From Litoditis marina (lineage: Eukaryota > Nematoda > Chromadorea > Rhabditida > Rhabditidae), in assembly GCA_964036275.1 (NCBI GenBank), contig OZ038435.1, positions 20,252,793 to 20,316,792 of the forward strand: DNA of 64,000 nt. Reading direction: 5' to 3'. The position numbers were made by a program, and so were the translations under genes. Shown piece by piece: positions 33,008 to 43,805 of this stretch (positions within the stretch are counted from its first letter, which is position 1; every line of letters starts with the position of its first letter). Under the pieces are notes generated by a model. It worked only from the letters and a program-made list of their open reading frames with translations, did not search any database and was not told the origin of the DNA.

Positions 33008-33383
33008 AAAGTTTTGCATTTAACCGACTGGAAGATATATTGGGTCATATGATCTACTTTTTCTAAAATGACATTAGGAAGAGTTGAATATTCATCTTAC
33101 ATGCATTAAAAGCCATTCGAATCGATTTGAAACTCTTCCGACATGTGACGTGAAAATTTGCTGCAACCAAACGTCTTATTTAGAGTATGAAGATGTTTTT
33201 GAAAGCGAACTCTTACGCAGAAAACTCAACAAAACGTTTTTGGACTATTATACTTCATCTTCAATTAGTTATTTGATTATTAAAGTTTAAAATCTTTAGT
33301 TGTATTATTATGGTGTGGTGTGTAAATTTGGTTGACCTGAACGAGCGCTGCCATACCAGGCTGGTTTGAGGATTCAGTGACAG

Positions 33384-33466
33384 GCCTGGGTAGCCAAGTG
33401 GTCAACGGCATGCGACTTATGATCGCACGGAGAAATCCTTCGCGGGTTCGAATCCCGCCTCAGGCA
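33384..33466 (+). tRNA. Class II tRNA (UAU), copy 18
   Basis: Canonical; 459-bp step before it. Confidence 0.93.
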
Positions 33467-33846
33467 AAAGTTTTGCATTTAACCGACTGGAAGATATATT
33501 GGGTCATATGATCTACTTTTTCTAAAATGACATTAGGAAGAGTTGAATATTCATCTTACATGCATTAAAAGCCATTCGAATCGATTTGAAACTCTTCCGA
33601 CATGTGACGTGAAAATTTGCTGCAACCAAACGTCTTATTTAGAGTATGAAGATGTTTTTGAAAGCGAACTCTTACGCAGAAAACTCAACAAAACGTTTTT
33701 GGACTATTATACTTCATCTTCAATTAGTTATTTGATTATTAAAAGTCAAAATAATCCTTTAGTTGTATTATTATGGTGTGGTGTGTAAATTTGGTTGACC
33801 TGAACGAGCGCTGCCATACCAGGCTGGTTTGAGGATTCAGTGACAG

Positions 33847-33929
33847 GCCTGGGTAGCCAAGTGGTCAACGGCATGCGACTTATGATCGCACGGAGAAATC
33901 CTTCGCGGGTTCGAATCCCGCCTCAGGCA
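33847..33929 (+). tRNA. Class II tRNA (UAU), copy 19
   Basis: Canonical sequence. Confidence 0.93.
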
Positions 33930-34309
33930 AAAGTTTTGCATTTAACCGACTGGAAGATATATTGGGTCATATGATCTACTTTTTCTAAAATGACATTAGG
34001 AAGAGTTGAATATTCATCTTACATGCATTAAAAGCCATTCGAATCGATTTGAAACTCTTCCGACATGTGACGTGAAAATTTGCTGCAACCAAACGTCTTA
34101 TTTAGAGTATGAAGATGTTTTTGAAAGCGAACTCTTACGCAGAAAACTCAACAAAACGTTTTTGGACTATTATACTTCATCTTCAATTAGTTATTTGATT
34201 ATTAAAAGTCAAAATAATCCTTTAGTTGTATTATTATGGTGTGGTGTGTAAATTTGGTTGACCTGAACGAGCGCTGCCATACCAGGCTGGTTTGAGGATT
34301 CAGTGACAG

Positions 34310-34392
34310 GCCTGGGTAGCCAAGTGGTCAACGGCATGCGACTTATGATCGCACGGAGAAATCCTTCGCGGGTTCGAATCCCGCCTCAGGCA
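34310..34392 (+). tRNA. Class II tRNA (UAU), copy 20
   Basis: Canonical sequence. Confidence 0.93.
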
Positions 34393-34772
34393 AAAGTTTT
34401 GCATTTAACCGACTGGAAGATATATTGGGTCATATGATCTACTTTTTCTAAAATGACATTAGGAAGAGTTGAATATTCATCTTACATGCATTAAAAGCCA
34501 TTCGAATCGATTTGAAACTCTTCCGACATGTGACGTGAAAATTTGCTGCAACCAAACGTCTTATTTAGAGTATGAAGATGTTTTTGAAAGCGAACTCTTA
34601 CGCAGAAAACTCAACAAAACGTTTTTGGACTATTATACTTCATCTTCAATTAGTTATTTGATTATTAAAAGTCAAAATAATCCTTTAGTTGTATTATTAT
34701 GGTGTGGTGTGTAAATTTGGTTGACCTGAACGAGCGCTGCCATACCAGGCTGGTTTGAGGATTCAGTGACAG

Positions 34773-34855
34773 GCCTGGGTAGCCAAGTGGTCAACGGCAT
34801 GCGACTTATGATCGCACGGAGAAATCCTTCGCGGGTTCGAATCCCGCCTCAGGCA
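34773..34855 (+). tRNA. Class II tRNA (UAU), copy 21
   Basis: Canonical sequence. Confidence 0.93.
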
Positions 34856-35235
34856 AAAGTTTTGCATTTAACCGACTGGAAGATATATTGGGTCATATGA
34901 TCTACTTTTTCTAAAATGACATTAGGAAGAGTTGAATATTCATCTTACATGCATTAAAAGCCATTCGAATCGATTTGAAACTCTTCCGACATGTGACGTG
35001 AAAATTTGCTGCAACCAAACGTCTTATTTAGAGTATGAAGATGTTTTTGAAAGCGAACTCTTACGCAGAAAACTCAACAAAACGTTTTTGGACTATTATA
35101 CTTCATCTGCAATTAGTTATTTGATTATTAAAAGTCAAAATAATCCTTTAGTTGTATTATTATGGTGTGGTGTGTAAATTTGGTTGACCTGAACGAGCGC
35201 TGCCATACCAGGCTGGTTTGAGGATTCAGTGACAG

Positions 35236-35318
35236 GCCTGGGTAGCCAAGTGGTCAACGGCATGCGACTTATGATCGCACGGAGAAATCCTTCGCGGGTT
35301 CGAATCCCGCCTCAGGCA
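35236..35318 (+). tRNA. Class II tRNA (UAU), copy 22
   Basis: Canonical sequence. Confidence 0.93.
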
Positions 35319-35698
35319 AAAGTTTTGCATTTAACCGACTGGAAGATATATTGGGTCATATGATCTACTTTTTCTAAAATGACATCAGGAAGAGTTGAAT
35401 ATTCATCTTACATGCATTAAAAGCCATTCGAATCGATTTGAAACTCTTCCGACATGTGACGTGAAAATTTGCTGCAACCAAACGTCTTATTTAGAGTATG
35501 AAGATGTTTTTGAAAGCGAACTCTTACGCAGAAAACTCAACAAAACGTTTTTGGACTATTATACTTCATCTTCAATTAGTTATTTGATTATTAAAAGTCA
35601 AAATAATCCTTTAGTTGTATTATTATGGTGTGGTGTGTAAATTTGGTTGACCTGAACGAGCGCTGCCATACCAGGCTGGTTTGAGGATTCAGTGACAG

Positions 35699-35781
35699 GC
35701 CTGGGTAGCCAAGTGGTCAACGGCATGCGACTTATGATCGCTCGGAGAAATCCTTCGCGGGTTCGAATCCCGCCTCAGGCA
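35699..35781 (+). tRNA. Class II tRNA (UAU), copy 23
   Basis: TCGCT instead of TCGCA opens the outer pair of the anticodon stem. Confidence 0.87.
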
Positions 35782-36161
35782 AAAGTTTTGCATTTAACCG
35801 ACTGGAAGATATATTGGGTCATATGATCTACTTTTTCTAAAATGACATCAGGAAGAGTTGAATATTCATCTTACATGCATTAAAAGCCATTCGAATCGAT
35901 TTGAAACTCTTCCGACATGTGACGTGAAAATTTGCTGCAACCAAACGTCTTATTTAGAGTATGAAGATGTTTTTGAAAGCGAACTCTTACGCAGAAAACT
36001 CAACAAAACGTTTTTGGACTATTATACTTCATCTTCAATTAGTTATTTGATTATTAAAAGTCAAAATAATCCTTTAGTTGTATTATTATGGTGTGGTGTG
36101 TAAATTTGGTTGACCTGAACGAGCGCTGCCATACCAGGCTGGTTTGAGGATTCAGTGACAG

Positions 36162-36244
36162 GCCTGGGTAGCCAAGTGGTCAAAGGCATGCGACTTATGA
36201 TCGCACGGAGAAATCCTTCGCGGGTTCGAATCCCGCCTCAGGCA
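36162..36244 (+). tRNA. Class II tRNA (UAU), copy 24
   Basis: D-arm GTCAAAGGC (C to A beside the D-stem). Confidence 0.9.
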
Positions 36245-36624
36245 AAAGTTTTGCATTTAACCGACTGGAAGATATATTGGGTCATATGATCTACTTTTTC
36301 TAAAATGACATCAGGAAGAGTTGAATATTCATCTTACATGCATTAAAAGCCATTCGAATCGATTTGAAACTCTTCCGACATGTGACGTGAAAATTTGCTG
36401 CAACCAAACGTCTTATTTAGAGTATGAAGATGTTTTTGAAAGCGAACTCTTACGCAGAAAACTCAACAAAACGTTTTTTGACTATTATACTTCATCTTCA
36501 ATTAGTTATTTGATTATTAAAAGTCAAAATAATCCTTTAGTTGTATTATTATGGTGTGGTGTGTAAATTTGGTTGACCTGAACGAGCGCTGCCATACCAG
36601 GCTGGTTTGAGGATTCAGTGACAG

Positions 36625-36707
36625 GCCTGGGTAGCCAAGTGGTCAACGGCATGCGACTTATGATCGCTCGGAGAAATCCTTCGCGGGTTCGAATCCCGCC
36701 TCAGGCA
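36625..36707 (+). tRNA. Class II tRNA (UAU), copy 25
   Basis: TCGCT anticodon-stem variant. Confidence 0.87.
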
Positions 36708-37087
36708 AAAGTTTTGCATTTAACCGACTGGAAGATATATTGGGTCATATGATCTACTTTTTCTAAAATGACATCAGGAAGAGTTGAATATTCATCTTAC
36801 ATGCATTAAAAGCCATTCGAATCGATTTGAAACTCTTCCGACATGTGACGTGAAAATTTGCTGCAACCAAACGTCTTATTTAGAGTATGAAGATGTTTTT
36901 GAAAGCGAACTCTTACGCAGAAAACTCAACAAAACGTTTTTGGACTATTATACTTCATCTTCAATTAGTTATTTGATTATTAAAAGTCAAAATAATCCTT
37001 TAGTTGTATTATTATGGTGTGGTGTGTAAATTTGGTTGACCTGAACGAGCGCTGCCATACCAGGCTGGTTTGAGGATTCAGTGACAG

Positions 37088-37170
37088 GCCTGGGTAGCCA
37101 AGTGGTCAACGGCATGCGACTTATGATCGCACGGAGAAATCCTTCGCGGGTTCGAATCCCGCCTCAGGCA
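37088..37170 (+). tRNA. Class II tRNA (UAU), copy 26
   Basis: Canonical sequence. Confidence 0.93.
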
Positions 37171-37546
37171 AAAGTTTTGCATTTAACCGACTGGAAGATA
37201 TATTGGGTCATATGATCTACTTTTTCTAAAATGACATCAGGAAGAGTTGAATATTCATCTTACATGCATTAAAAGCCATTCGAATCGATTTGAAACTCTT
37301 CCGACATGTGACGTGAAAATTTGCTGCAACCAAACGTCTTATTTAGAGTATGAAGATGTTTTTGAAAGCGAACTCTTACGCAGAAAACTCAACAAAACGT
37401 TTTTGGACTATTATACTTAATCTTCAATGAGTTATTTGGTTATTAAAGTTTAAAATCTTTAGTTGTATTATTATGGTGTGGTGTGTAAATTTGGTTGACC
37501 TGAACGAGCGCTGCCATACCAGGCTGGTTTGAGGATTCAGTGACAG

Positions 37547-37629
37547 GCCTGGGTAGCCAAGTGGTCAAAGGCATGCGACTTATGATCGCACGGAGAAATC
37601 CTTCGCGGGTTCGAATCCCGCCTCAGGCA
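37547..37629 (+). tRNA. Class II tRNA (UAU), copy 27
   Basis: GTCAAAGGC D-arm variant; 459-bp step before it. Confidence 0.9.
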
Positions 37630-38005
37630 AAAGTTTTGCATTTAACCGACTGGAAGATATATTGGGTCATATGATCTACTTTTTCTAAAATGACATCAGG
37701 AAGAGTTGAATATTCATCTTACATGCATTAAAAGCCATTCGAATCGATTTGAAACTCTTCCGACATGTGACGTGAAAATTTGCTGCAACCAAACGTCTTA
37801 TTTAGAGTATGAAGATGTTTTTGAAAGCGAACTCTTACGCAGAAAACTCAACAAAACGTTTTTGGACTATTATACTTAATCTTCAATGAGTTATTTGGTT
37901 ATTAAAGTTTAAAATCTTTAGTTGTATTATTATGGTGTGGTGTGTAAATTTGGTTGACCTGAACGAGCGCTGCCATACCAGGCTGGTTTGAGGATTCAGT
38001 GACAG

Positions 38006-38088
38006 GCCTGGGTAGCCAAGTGGTCAAAGGCATGCGACTTATGATCGCACGGAGAAATCCTTCGCGGGTTCGAATCCCGCCTCAGGCA
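38006..38088 (+). tRNA. Class II tRNA (UAU), copy 28
   Basis: GTCAAAGGC variant; its unit is a near copy of the preceding one. Confidence 0.9.
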
Positions 38089-38468
38089 AAAGTTTTGCAT
38101 TTAACCGACTGGAAGATATATTGGGTCATATGATCTACTTTTTCTAAAATGACATCAGGAAGAGTTGAATATTCATCTTACATGCATTAAAAGCCATTCG
38201 AATCGATTTGAAACTCTTCCGACATGTGACGTGAAAATTTGCTGCAACCAAACGTCTTATTTAGAGTATGAAGATGTTTTTGAAAGCGAACTCTTACGCA
38301 GAAAACTCAACAAAACGTTTTTGGACTATTATACTTCATCTTCAATTAGTTATTTGATTATTAAAAGTCAAAATAATCCTTTAGTTGTATTATTATGGTG
38401 TGGTGTGTAAATTTGGTTGACCTGAACGAGCGCTGCCATACCAGGCTGGTTTGAGGATTCAGTGACAG

Positions 38469-38551
38469 GCCTGGGTAGCCAAGTGGTCAACGGCATGCGA
38501 CTTATGATCGCTCGGAGAAATCCTTCGCGGGTTCGAATCCCGCCTCAGGCA
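38469..38551 (+). tRNA. Class II tRNA (UAU), copy 29
   Basis: TCGCT anticodon-stem variant. Confidence 0.87.
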
Positions 38552-38931
38552 AAAGTTTTGCATTTAACCGACTGGAAGATATATTGGGTCATATGATCTA
38601 CTTTTTCTAAAATGACATCAGGAAGAGTTGAATATTCATCTTACATGCATTAAAAGCCATTCGAATCGATTTGAAACTCTTCCGACATGTGACGTGAAAA
38701 TTTGCTGCAACCAAACGTCTTATTTAGAGTATGAAGATGTTTTTGAAAGCGAACTCTTACGCAGAAAACTCAACAAAACGTTTTTGGACTATTATACTTC
38801 ATCTTCAATTAGTTATTTGATTATTAAAAGTCAAAATAATCCTTTAGTTGTATTATTATGGTGTGGTGTGTAAATTTGGTTGACCTGAACGAGCGCTGCC
38901 ATACCAGGCTGGTTTGAGGATTCAGTGACAG

Positions 38932-39014
38932 GCCTGGGTAGCCAAGTGGTCAACGGCATGCGACTTATGATCGCACGGAGAAATCCTTCGCGGGTTCGAA
39001 TCCCGCCTCAGGCA
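38932..39014 (+). tRNA. Class II tRNA (UAU), copy 30
   Basis: Canonical tRNA, last in the array. The flank after it diverges (ACAAGTTTTGCATTGAACC) but keeps the TTTT terminator. Confidence 0.93.
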
Positions 39015-39129
39015 CAAGTTTTGCATTGAACCGATTAGTGTATAGTTTGGGTCCTATGATCTACTTTTTCTAAAATAACATCAGGAAGAGTTGAATATTC
39101 ATCTTACATGCATTAAAAGCCATTCGAAT

Positions 39130-39470
39130 CGATTTGAAACTGTTCCGACTTTTGACGTGGAAAAACATGTATTTTTGCTGCGTCGTGTCGGTATTTTTTT
39201 AAATACCATTGGGAAGAGGTTTGAAACGCTACAATGCGATATTGTACCCTATTATTATTATAAGGTCGTTGTTATTATATTATTATTTTCGGTATATTAT
39301 GTGGTTATCATAAACTTTCTGTTTTCTGTTCAAAGTGGTACGTTTATGAAGTCAATTGGGTATTATCTAGCAGATGTGGCCATATGGTAATTGCGAATCT
39401 GTTGTACAGAAGCTATATTCAAGAGATGGCGCAACTGAAGTGCTCTTGTACAACTTAGGGCCAATTCCAC
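39130..39470. repeat. Post-array flank, block 2
   Basis: Counterpart of 23340-23960. The reading frame across 39091-39390 is not supported as a gene. Confidence 0.75.
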
Positions 39471-40975
39471 AAGTAACCGGGTTAGCCACTTTTTAACATC
39501 TTTTAACAACCCGTTTTATGAGAATAATGCGATTAAAAAGTAGCTAACAAAGGGTTTAATATTAGCCAGTTGAACGGCTAAGTGATACGGTTAACTCAGT
39601 ACTTCATTAAAAGAGTTATAGGAGATGACCATCGCTGAATTCTAATTTGATCGCGATACACGCCATAATTTACAAAACCCATCCTATTCAGTTGAGAAGG
39701 TTCTGAGACAAATGGAAAAGAGGAAACAGTGGAGTTCAGAAGATTACCGAAACTGGTAGTTTGACAGGTCTCGCCTGTCTATAGAATCTTCCATTTTATA
39801 CTCCCAAGGTGTCGAAATGACTGTCTATTTATGAGTCCACTGATTTATATGTTTGTTCTCTTCGCTACTTATAATCTCATTACCAAACCATATCTGATCA
39901 ATATGGGGACTTGGCTTACTTCGATCTTTTGTAGAAGTCAGCCCCATTGATATCTACGTCGAAGTTTTTCAAGATACGTGCACGAAGTTCCACCAACAAA
40001 TAACGGAATCAAAGTACACGAACAGCGGACTAGAGGTGTTCCCAAGAAAAGTTTTTCTGAGTGATCTACTTCGGCATGTTTTGTAACGTGAATCAATGGA
40101 AATTCATTCGTTATATTTCTTGTGTTTTCTGATCTCTCCGCTTCTCTCGCGAAAGCGCGCAAGAGGGATATGGGGGCATGTCCCTCCCCCTCCTCCTTTC
40201 CAAGGGGCCTGTCGAAATAGAAATAGCATCTCGGTCATAAAAGTTAGTCTCTCCTTTAAGAGGTCGGTGTGTCATAAATACACACCAGAAAACATTCGCT
40301 GGACAACTGTCATCAAGTTATTTCCACAATTTGAGCAAAACAAAAACGTGAGTTTTTTGTTTTTTTCTTCACACTTTTGTCCCAACTTCATTTTCTCAGT
40401 TTCCATCCCACTCTTCTATTCTATATTTTCTTATTAGTAATGTATTCAGAACTAAACCTCACTTTATCATAACTTTCCCCCTTTAGTCATCATGCATTTC
40501 CAAAGGCAAATTTCTTCCCGAACCAGTTGATTCACTTTCGTAATCAAACGGACATGAACCGAACCAAAACCTGATAAACGCTACACAGTTGGTCAATTTC
40601 AGCCTCATCTACTTGAAATGGTTTGGTTCCACCTTTGTTGGCTTAAATTTGGTTCGGTTCTAGAACGAACCAACTGGCTCGGGAAGAATCGTTTCGGGAA
40701 GAAGTTCACCATTTTGGCATGACGTTTCATCACATCGTTCATTCGATGACGTGCACGATACAGTTCCAGATAAGCGACGACCTATAAGAGAGGAGAGGAA
40801 CAACAAGAGAGATATCACGGTGACAGTGCACGCTCCCTTCCTTCCGTACCCACCAGCCTCTCCTACTGTTTCACACTTCTTCGATAGTTTTCGTTACTTC
40901 CTTTCGCAGTGAACACATTTCTTTCAACTGTGTTCTGTTGTTGTAAACTATTCCAACCTACACACTCCTCTGTCA
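39470..40975. other. Intergenic, no supported gene
   Basis: AT-rich with scattered inverted motifs near 39480-39600. A plus-strand open frame at 40096-40437 and a minus frame at 39938-40162 have no family similarity I can see and no splice support. Confidence 0.4.
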
Positions 40976-40977
40976 TT

Positions 40978-41072
40978 TAACTATCGTTTACCGAGACTCC
41001 ACCTCCTCGAGATAGCGAGTCATTCAACTATCGTTTACCGAGACTCCGCCTCCTCGAGATAGCGAGGCGGCA
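40978..41072 (+). repeat. About 45-bp direct repeat
   Basis: Two copies of AACTATCGTTTACCGAGACT followed by CCTCCTCGAGATAGCGAG. Confidence 0.75.
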
Positions 41073-41144
41073 GTCGCTCTGTATGTGAGATTCAAATATA
41101 CCATCTATATTCAAACTGTTCTGTTCTATCTTAAAAGCCCTTTA

Positions 41145-41240
41145 GGAAGTGATCCCTAAGGCCCTCCCGAGACTTGAACTGAAGACCCTATGAGTAGGGC
41201 GCTCTGAATACAAAGACCTTTCCGTGGGCGCACTAAACCA
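41145..41240 (-). pseudogene. Degenerate tRNA-like sequence
   Basis: The minus strand shows box A-like TGGTTTAGTGCGCC and box B-like CAGTTCAAGTCTC with a CTCATAG loop. Spacing and acceptor pairing are wrong for a working tRNA. Confidence 0.35.
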
Positions 41241-41499
41241 CAAACAAACCCCGACACTACGGGTCAAAGACCGTACTACAAAGGCTACATTCGATAAGGG
41301 GAAACCGGCGCCAAATCTGTTATCATTTCCCATGAAACACTATTATTTCCCGGAAATGTCATGAACATAGTTGAGTAAATTTGCAGTGTCTCGCGAACGA
41401 TGTTCTACAGAGTTCAATCAACTCTTTACCGACAGGCTATTCTCTACTCTGTCAATAAAGACAGTAATATTCATGTATCTTTCCAAAAGAAACCTTTCA

Positions 41500-42095
41500 G
41501 TTGAAACCATTGTACATTCTAATACTGCTCATCGAAAAGAGCGAAAATTTTCACCCGGAAAACATGTTTCTTTAAAACATGTGAAAAATGTCCACCTGTT
41601 TCATTTATTTCTGCTGTGCGCCCGTGGGACTCATGCGCCTTCCGTGAAAAAAGGGGCGGGGCTTATCCGTGGATGTTACCATACATCTCTCATTAGAAAT
41701 GTTGTTAACTCTTTTGTAAACTTTCATGGCAGCAATGTTAATTTACAAATACATTTATTGTTTGTACAGATTTTTAACCTTTGTGTCCTTTCAGTTTTTG
41801 TTCACTTATTATCGTGTGTGTTACAGCTCAATATAAATATGAGCGACAAAAAAATGTTTGACTTCAAGTACCTTCATATATATTTTGAACATTCATGACG
41901 ATTACTTCGGGATTAACATTTTTGTCCATCAGTTGAAACCACTGTACTCTTCTGACAATGCTCGCTGAAAAGAGCAAAAAATTTAACTCCAAAAACATGT
42001 TTCTCTGAAAAATATGAAAAATTCGACTTAGTGTCTTTTATTCTGCTGTGTCTCCCTCCCTTGTGACTCCTCCCCGAAAGGGGGCGGGGCCAGAT
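41500..42095. repeat. Diverged direct repeat pair
   Basis: About 160 bp at 41500-41660 recurs at 41930-42090 (AAAAGAGCGAAAATTTTC / AAAAGAGCAAAAAATTTA; AAAACATGTTTCT; GGGGCGGGGC). Confidence 0.55.
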
Positions 42096-42481
42096 CACAC
42101 TACAGATAAGACTACAACTCCCGAAGTCATCTTTCAAAAGCACTTCGCAGACTCAAATGTTCAAGAAATTTACAAATTAGTGAAGGTATTCAGTTTTGTA
42201 ACGGAGCCCAATACTGAATAATGTGTTAGTTATACAAATGTTCTACTATCCACCTGAACCTATCAAGTCAGACTACATATCAGAGGATCAGACTACAGTT
42301 CAAAGCTGCTCCAATTTACCCTCTCACACAGTCTCACCAATGTTGAACCGTTTTCTTAAACCTAACAGATCAAACTACAAACTATAGTTCACTAAATTGT
42401 CTGAAACATGTCTGAAATATCAGTTTTTTCGTTTCATTGCTTCACGATCAGCTGTGCTCCCTTATACCGCCGCAACTGAGA

Positions 42482-42656
42482 AACCCGTACTAAATACGGC
42501 GCAGCCAGGGTGGCGCCTATATAAGCAAAGCCCATCCTGCCAGCGGTTGTTCCCTAGAAGTGTGTTGTCAGTGGTATGTTGCCGCGGCGATCTAAATAGG
42601 GATACAGTATACCCGACTGTTTGATCTACCGTTGGCATGCGTTCCCGACGGGTGTC
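42482..42656 (+). promoter_or_regulatory. Promoter-like repeat element E6
   Basis: CCGTACTAAATACGG palindrome, GCGCAGCCAGG, CCTATATAAGC, GTCAGTGGTATGTTGCCG and CATGCGTTCCCGACGGGTGT. It lies far from the tRNA array, so the element is dispersed. Confidence 0.5.
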
Positions 42657-42855
42657 TACCAATCAACAGTACAATTTAAGCTTATTTTAGACCCTTCTTA
42701 GTTAATTTTAAAAGTGACGTAACTACATGCAAAACCTATAATTGGAAAGGTTTCACAGCATTTCACATGATACATTCCGGAAGTGCCCTAGCCTGCTTCT
42801 CGAATACTCGGAAAATATGAGAAAAATGAATGTTGGATGCATTTTATTAATATTC

Positions 42856-43022
42856 ACCCGTCAGGAACGCATGACCGTCTACTACATCACTTTGCTCTCT
42901 CCCTAGGAGACAATCGCCGCGGCAACGTACCACTGACAATGACCAGAAAGGGATTTATTCTGGTCTGAGAGTCCTGGCCTATATAGGCGGCTCCCTGCCT
43001 GCGCCGTATCTAGTACGGGTTT
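42856..43022 (-). promoter_or_regulatory. Promoter-like repeat element E7
   Basis: Inverted copy facing E6 with the same parts on the minus strand (CCGTACTAGATACGG, GCCTATATAGGC, GTCAGTGGTACGTTGCCG, CATGCGTTCCTGACGGGTG). A fragment of another (CTAGTACGGGTTGCC) follows at 43088-43102. Confidence 0.5.
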
Positions 43023-43109
43023 CCATTATGCGGCGCAGACGGAGTCATATGAAATTCTTCCAATACCAGTTGACAAAAAGCGAAAATCTAGTACGGGTTG
43101 CCACACTTT

Positions 43110-43727
43110 CGCGCAGGCGAATAAAACTGTCTGATATATAACCAATTTCTTCACTAAATCAGAGAAAACTTTCCTATCATATCCAAAATATACATCTATT
43201 TTCACCAAAATCAACATTTGTATTTACATCCACCAATTTCATTGAAACAAAACATTACTAAAAACAGTTTATTGATCCCGTCTCGAACTTTGTTTTCCAT
43301 CAAATGTCAAATATAGGATAATCATGGAAATATAATGAACACTTTAAAATAAAACACAGAAACAACAAAAGATCACCGACTTGTAATGGGAATAACACTC
43401 AGATTGCTAACACGACCCTATCTGAACCCACTCTATAATTAACCCTAGTTGAATCTGTGAAACCTCGCTTATTATTATTCATAAAATTATTATTCAAACT
43501 ATTTCAAGGTTTAACTAGGTTCAAATAGTTAGAGCAGATGGACTAAAATCAACAAATAACAATTAGAAGAGGGAGGGAGCAACTGTAATTAGATCTTAGA
43601 ATTTCCTTTCAAAATAAAATCATAGAGCAAGAGAACAATAAATAATATACAAAACACGTAAACAACCATGACAACAGACAATTCAATGGACAGGGTCAAT
43701 GAGAAGGGAAGCAAAGGTCGTTATTGA
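43110..43727. other. Spacer downstream of emb-5, no gene seen
   Basis: AT-rich with no coding frame of note. Probably includes the end of the emb-5 transcript. Confidence 0.4.
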
Positions 43728-43733
43728 TTTATT
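43728..43733 (-). terminator. Poly(A) signal AATAAA for emb-5
   Basis: AATAAA on the minus strand about 75 nt after the emb-5 stop codon. Confidence 0.6.
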
Positions 43734-43805
43734 GATCGGGAAGGATTGAGAGATGAACCTCGAGAGACCGGTAACGGGAGAGAATGCAGGCAGGCAGAGA
43801 AGAAA

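Larger units (their letters stand above)
26395..39060 (+). repeat. Main tandem array, 28 units of 463 (or 459) bp
   Basis: Every unit has: an upstream CAGGCTGGTTTGAGGATTCA; a tRNA; GTTTTGCATTTAACCG; and an AT-rich spacer with an open frame of up to 81 codons. That frame begins at TTG after an in-frame TGA and contains no ATG, so I do not call it a gene. Start-to-start steps are 463 except 459 before 29221, 33384, 37547 and 38006, where AGTTTAAAATCTTTAG replaces a longer segment. Confidence 0.97.
24070..39470. repeat. Segmental duplication, block 2 (array-expanded)
   Basis: Repeats block 1 in order: intron 7-like sequence, nth-1 exons 8 and 9, one promoter-like element (E5), pre-array, tRNA array (28 units instead of 2), post-array flank. 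Confidence 0.75.

Noticed and set aside
22753..39014. CRISPR array interpretation of the regular repeat
   Set aside because: The repeated part is the whole 463-bp unit including a tRNA, spacers are not unique, and the genome is eukaryotic.
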